NCBI GenBank assembly: GCA_030633795.1
Contig: DAOWCB010000090.1
Coordinates: forward strand, 1-6,289
Direction of reading: 5' to 3'
Origin: Candidatus Aminicenantota bacterium
GTDB lineage: Bacteria > Acidobacteriota > Aminicenantia > Aminicenantales > Aminicenantaceae
Length of the DNA stretch: 6,289 nt
Part shown: positions 4,343 to 6,289 of the stretch, one piece after another
Layout: every line of letters starts with the position of its first letter
Position numbering within the stretch: position 1 is the first letter of the stretch
Position numbers and translations under genes: made by a program
Notes under the pieces: generated by a model
The model's database searches: none
Seen by the model: only the letters and a program-made list of their open reading frames with translations
Told to the model about the DNA's origin: nothing

Positions 4343-5718
4343 AAAGAAAACTTCTTACTCTTGTTCTCGCCGCGGGAAAGGGAACCAGATTCAAATCCGA
4401 TAAGATCAAAGTTCTTCACCCCATGCTCGGAAAACCTATGATTCAGCTGGTGGTGGATTGCATGTTTGCTTTGAGGCCTGAGGCTGTCTATGTGGTTGTG
4501 GGGCATCAGAAGGATGATATCATGCAGGTGGAGTATTCCAAACCTGTCGGATTCATTCACCAGAAAAAACAGCTTGGAACGGCCCATGCTGTTCTGGCAG
4601 CAAAAAAAATTCTTCAATCCAATCGAGAGAAAACTCTTCTTGTTATTAACGGAGATTTGACCCTGATTCCTCCGGAGACGCTGAGGCCTATGTTAATACA
4701 GCACCGCAAGGAAGGAAATGCCTTGACATTTTTAAGTGCTGAAATGGCTGATCCCACAGGATTTGGGCGGGTGAGCTACCAAAAGAACAATGTGATCAGG
4801 ATCTTCGAAGAAAAAGATGCCACCCCTGCTCAACTGAGGATAAAAGAAGTCAATGTCGGAGTCTATCTGTTCAAGATCGAAGAACTCCTTGGAGCACTCC
4901 CCAAGATTTCTAATAAAAACGTCAAAGGAGAGTTTTACCTCACGGATATCATAGAAATCATGTCTCGAGGTGAGGGGAGAGTCGGTGTTCACAAAGCCCC
5001 CGTGGAACAGGAAATTGTCGGTATCAACGACCGTTATGAACTGGCCAAAGCTGTGGAGATCTTGCGGCAAAGGAAAATCATCTCCCTGGCCGAAAGCGGC
5101 GTCACAATCTATGATCCTTCGACCACATGGATCGACCTCGATGTGAAAATCGGCCGGGACACAACGGTATATTCATCCGTTGTTCTCGAGGGAAAAACTG
5201 TGATCGGACAGAGATGCAAACTTTATCCCTTTATTCATGTGAGAGATTCCCGAATTGGTCATGAAGTGAAGATTCTGACATCGACCATGATCGAAGAAAG
5301 CACGATCGAGAGAGGGGCCCAAGTTGGCCCGTTTACCCATTTGAGGCCGAAGAGTTTTGTCAGAGCCGGTGCAAAAGTCGGAAATTTTGTGGAGATGAAA
5401 AATACGGTTTTTGGCAGGGGATCCAAAGCCGGCCACTTCTCCTATCTGGGAGATACCGAGGTCAAGGATAATGTCAACATCGGTGCGGGTACGATCACTT
5501 GTAACTATGACGGGGAGAAGAAGCACAAAACCCTTATCGAAGAGGGGGCTTTCATCGGGTCTGGCACAGAACTCGTTGCTCCAGTCAAAATAGGAAAAGA
5601 TTCTTATGTGGGGGCGGGATCCACGATTACCAACAATGTGTCTTCAGGCGCCTTGGCCATTTCGCGGAGCAAGCAGGTTGAAAAACCTGGATGGAGAAGA
5701 AAAAAGAGGAAAAAATAA
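4339..5718 (+). CDS. glmU: Bifunctional UDP-GlcNAc pyrophosphorylase / GlcN-1-P acetyltransferase GlmU
   Basis: GlmU acetylates glucosamine-1-phosphate with acetyl-CoA and couples the product to UTP, giving UDP-GlcNAc for peptidoglycan and lipid A. Length 459 is normal. N-terminal uridylyltransferase: nucleotide loop LAAGKGTRF (10-18) with K24 in KVLH, QLGTAHA (78-84), metal-binding D106 in NGDLTLI, GFGRV (141-145), EEKDA (157-161), NVGVY (172-176), GEFYLTDI (197-204) and second metal ligand N230. The left-handed beta-helix begins about 255 and carries the acetyltransferase residues R336 (HLRP), K354 (EMKN), H366 and Y369 (GHFSYLGD) and N380 (NIGAGT), matching E. coli R333, K351, H363, Y366 and N377. 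The tail after 446 is strongly basic. There is no ribosome site of its own: the ATG overlaps the TPR gene stop by 4 nt, so translation is probably coupled. NGDLTLI has T where many family members have P; the catalytic set is otherwise complete. Confidence 0.97.
   Translation: MKRKLLTLVLAAGKGTRFKSDKIKVLHPMLGKPMIQLVVDCMFALRPEAVYVVVGHQKDDIMQVEYSKPVGFIHQKKQLGTAHAVLAAKKILQSNREKTLLVINGDLTLIPPETLRPMLIQHRKEGNALTFLSAEMADPTGFGRVSYQKNNVIRIFEEKDATPAQLRIKEVNVGVYLFKIEELLGALPKISNKNVKGEFYLTDIIEIMSRGEGRVGVHKAPVEQEIVGINDRYELAKAVEILRQRKIISLAESGVTIYDPSTTWIDLDVKIGRDTTVYSSVVLEGKTVIGQRCKLYPFIHVRDSRIGHEVKILTSTMIEESTIERGAQVGPFTHLRPKSFVRAGAKVGNFVEMKNTVFGRGSKAGHFSYLGDTEVKDNVNIGAGTITCNYDGEKKHKTLIEEGAFIGSGTELVAPVKIGKDSYVGAGSTITNNVSSGALAISRSKQVEKPGWRRKKRKK
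5706..5710 (+). promoter_or_regulatory. Ribosome binding site of glmS
   Basis: GAGGA lies inside the last codons of glmU, 7 nt before the glmS ATG at 5718. Unlike glmU, glmS therefore has its own good ribosome site as well as an overlap with the preceding gene. The lysine/arginine codons of the GlmU tail double as this site. Confidence 0.6.
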
Positions 5719-6289
5719 TGTGTGGAATTATCGGGTATGTGGGATCTAAAGAGGTTGTTCCGATCATCTTGGACGGCTTAAAAAAACTGGAATACCGCGG
5801 GTATGATTCGGCAGGCATTGCTGTTTTGGAGAAAGGGAAGATAAACAGGAGACGGGTCAAGGGAAAAATTGCGGAGCTGGAAAAGAGCCTGAATGAAGAG
5901 CCTTTAAAGGGGCATTACGGTGTCGGGCATACACGCTGGGCTACTCATGGGCGGCCTTCCGAAGAAAACGCCCACCCTCACCAGGACTGTTCGGGATCAT
6001 TGGTTGTCGTTCACAACGGCATCATCGAGAACTATCTCCAGTTGAAAAACAGACTTCAACAGGAAGGCCATACATTTCAAACCGAGACCGATACAGAAGT
6101 CATCGCCCACCTTATCGAGAAGTATTACAAAAATTCGTTAGAGCAAGCTGTCCAGCAAGCTCTTGCAGAGCTGGAAGGGGATTTTGCGATTGCGGCTGTT
6201 TCTGTGAAAGATCCTGAGAAGATTGTTGCTGCCAAGATGGGCCCCCCCCTGGTGGTTGGAATAGGGGAGAATGAGTATTTTGTTTGCTC
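5718..6289 (+). CDS. glmS: Glutamine-fructose-6-phosphate aminotransferase GlmS (3' end cut by window edge)
   Basis: GlmS converts fructose-6-phosphate and glutamine to glucosamine-6-phosphate and glutamate, the entry step to amino sugars. The visible 190 residues are most of the N-terminal class-II glutaminase domain; the full protein is usually about 600 residues, so the two SIS isomerase domains lie beyond the window. Seen: MCGIIGYVG with Cys2 as the N-terminal nucleophile after Met removal, EYRGYDSAGIA (25-35), GHTRWATHG (70-78), VHNGIIENY (98-106) with N100 and G101 of the oxyanion hole, TETDTE (122-127) with D125, and LEGDFAI (152-158). The start is certain because Cys must follow Met. 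TAATG overlaps the glmU stop by 1 nt. There is no room for a glmS ribozyme between the genes. A run of eight C at 6242-6249 encodes part of MGPPLVVG, where homologues usually have GSPL. Confidence 0.97.
   Translation, partial: MCGIIGYVGSKEVVPIILDGLKKLEYRGYDSAGIAVLEKGKINRRRVKGKIAELEKSLNEEPLKGHYGVGHTRWATHGRPSEENAHPHQDCSGSLVVVHNGIIENYLQLKNRLQQEGHTFQTETDTEVIAHLIEKYYKNSLEQAVQQALAELEGDFAIAAVSVKDPEKIVAAKMGPPLVVGIGENEYFVC

Noticed and set aside
5690..5718. Possible glmS ribozyme upstream of glmS
   Set aside because: glmU coding sequence overlaps the glmS start codon, and none of the ribozyme core is present.

Overview
The window carries six protein genes of a Gram-negative (diderm) bacterium: a dnaG primase (cut by the left edge), larB, lpxC, a small TPR-protein gene, glmU and glmS (cut by the right edge). 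LpxC commits UDP-GlcNAc to lipid A, so the host makes, or descends from makers of, lipopolysaccharide. Most of the window has roughly mid-40s % G+C, but much of dnaG is far more AT-rich. Gene content does not fix the lineage. The TPR gene coupled to glmU, with a C-terminal segment of the 'TPR end-of-group' kind, would suit an Acidobacteriota/Aminicenantes-like or Omnitrophota-like uncultured lineage, but that is a low-confidence guess.

Layout. Positions 1-1682 (minus) hold all but the last few tens of codons of dnaG, with a very good sigma70-type promoter about 110 bp upstream. Positions 1683-2007 are non-coding and hold that promoter, a short repeat pair at its predicted start point, a weak hairpin and a possible opposing promoter. 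larB (2008-2751, minus) and lpxC (2809-3648, plus) diverge from a 57-bp gap. The best promoter matches there put both transcription starts within a few bases of the start codons, so both mRNAs may be leaderless. After lpxC, positions 3649-3829 carry a new promoter and a roughly 120-nt leader with strong self-complementarity. It precedes a TTG-started TPR gene (3830-4342), which overlaps glmU (4339-5718) by 4 nt, which in turn overlaps glmS (5718 onward) by 1 nt.

How the genes work together. GlmS makes glucosamine-6-phosphate. GlmU makes UDP-GlcNAc from glucosamine-1-phosphate (GlmM, the step between, is not in the window). UDP-GlcNAc feeds peptidoglycan and, through LpxA then LpxC, lipid A. 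The right half is therefore an amino-sugar/envelope-precursor block. dnaG (replication priming) and larB (first step of the nickel-pincer nucleotide cofactor) are functionally separate neighbours.

The part most worth a second look is the leader at 3740-3822. An 8-bp stem and a 6-bp pairing that covers the Shine-Dalgarno sequence can form together as an H-type pseudoknot, and other helices compete with the second pairing. This is the layout of a translation-controlling RNA switch ahead of UDP-GlcNAc genes. It is a hypothesis from reading complementarity by eye. I see no mobile element, CRISPR array, tRNA or rRNA.
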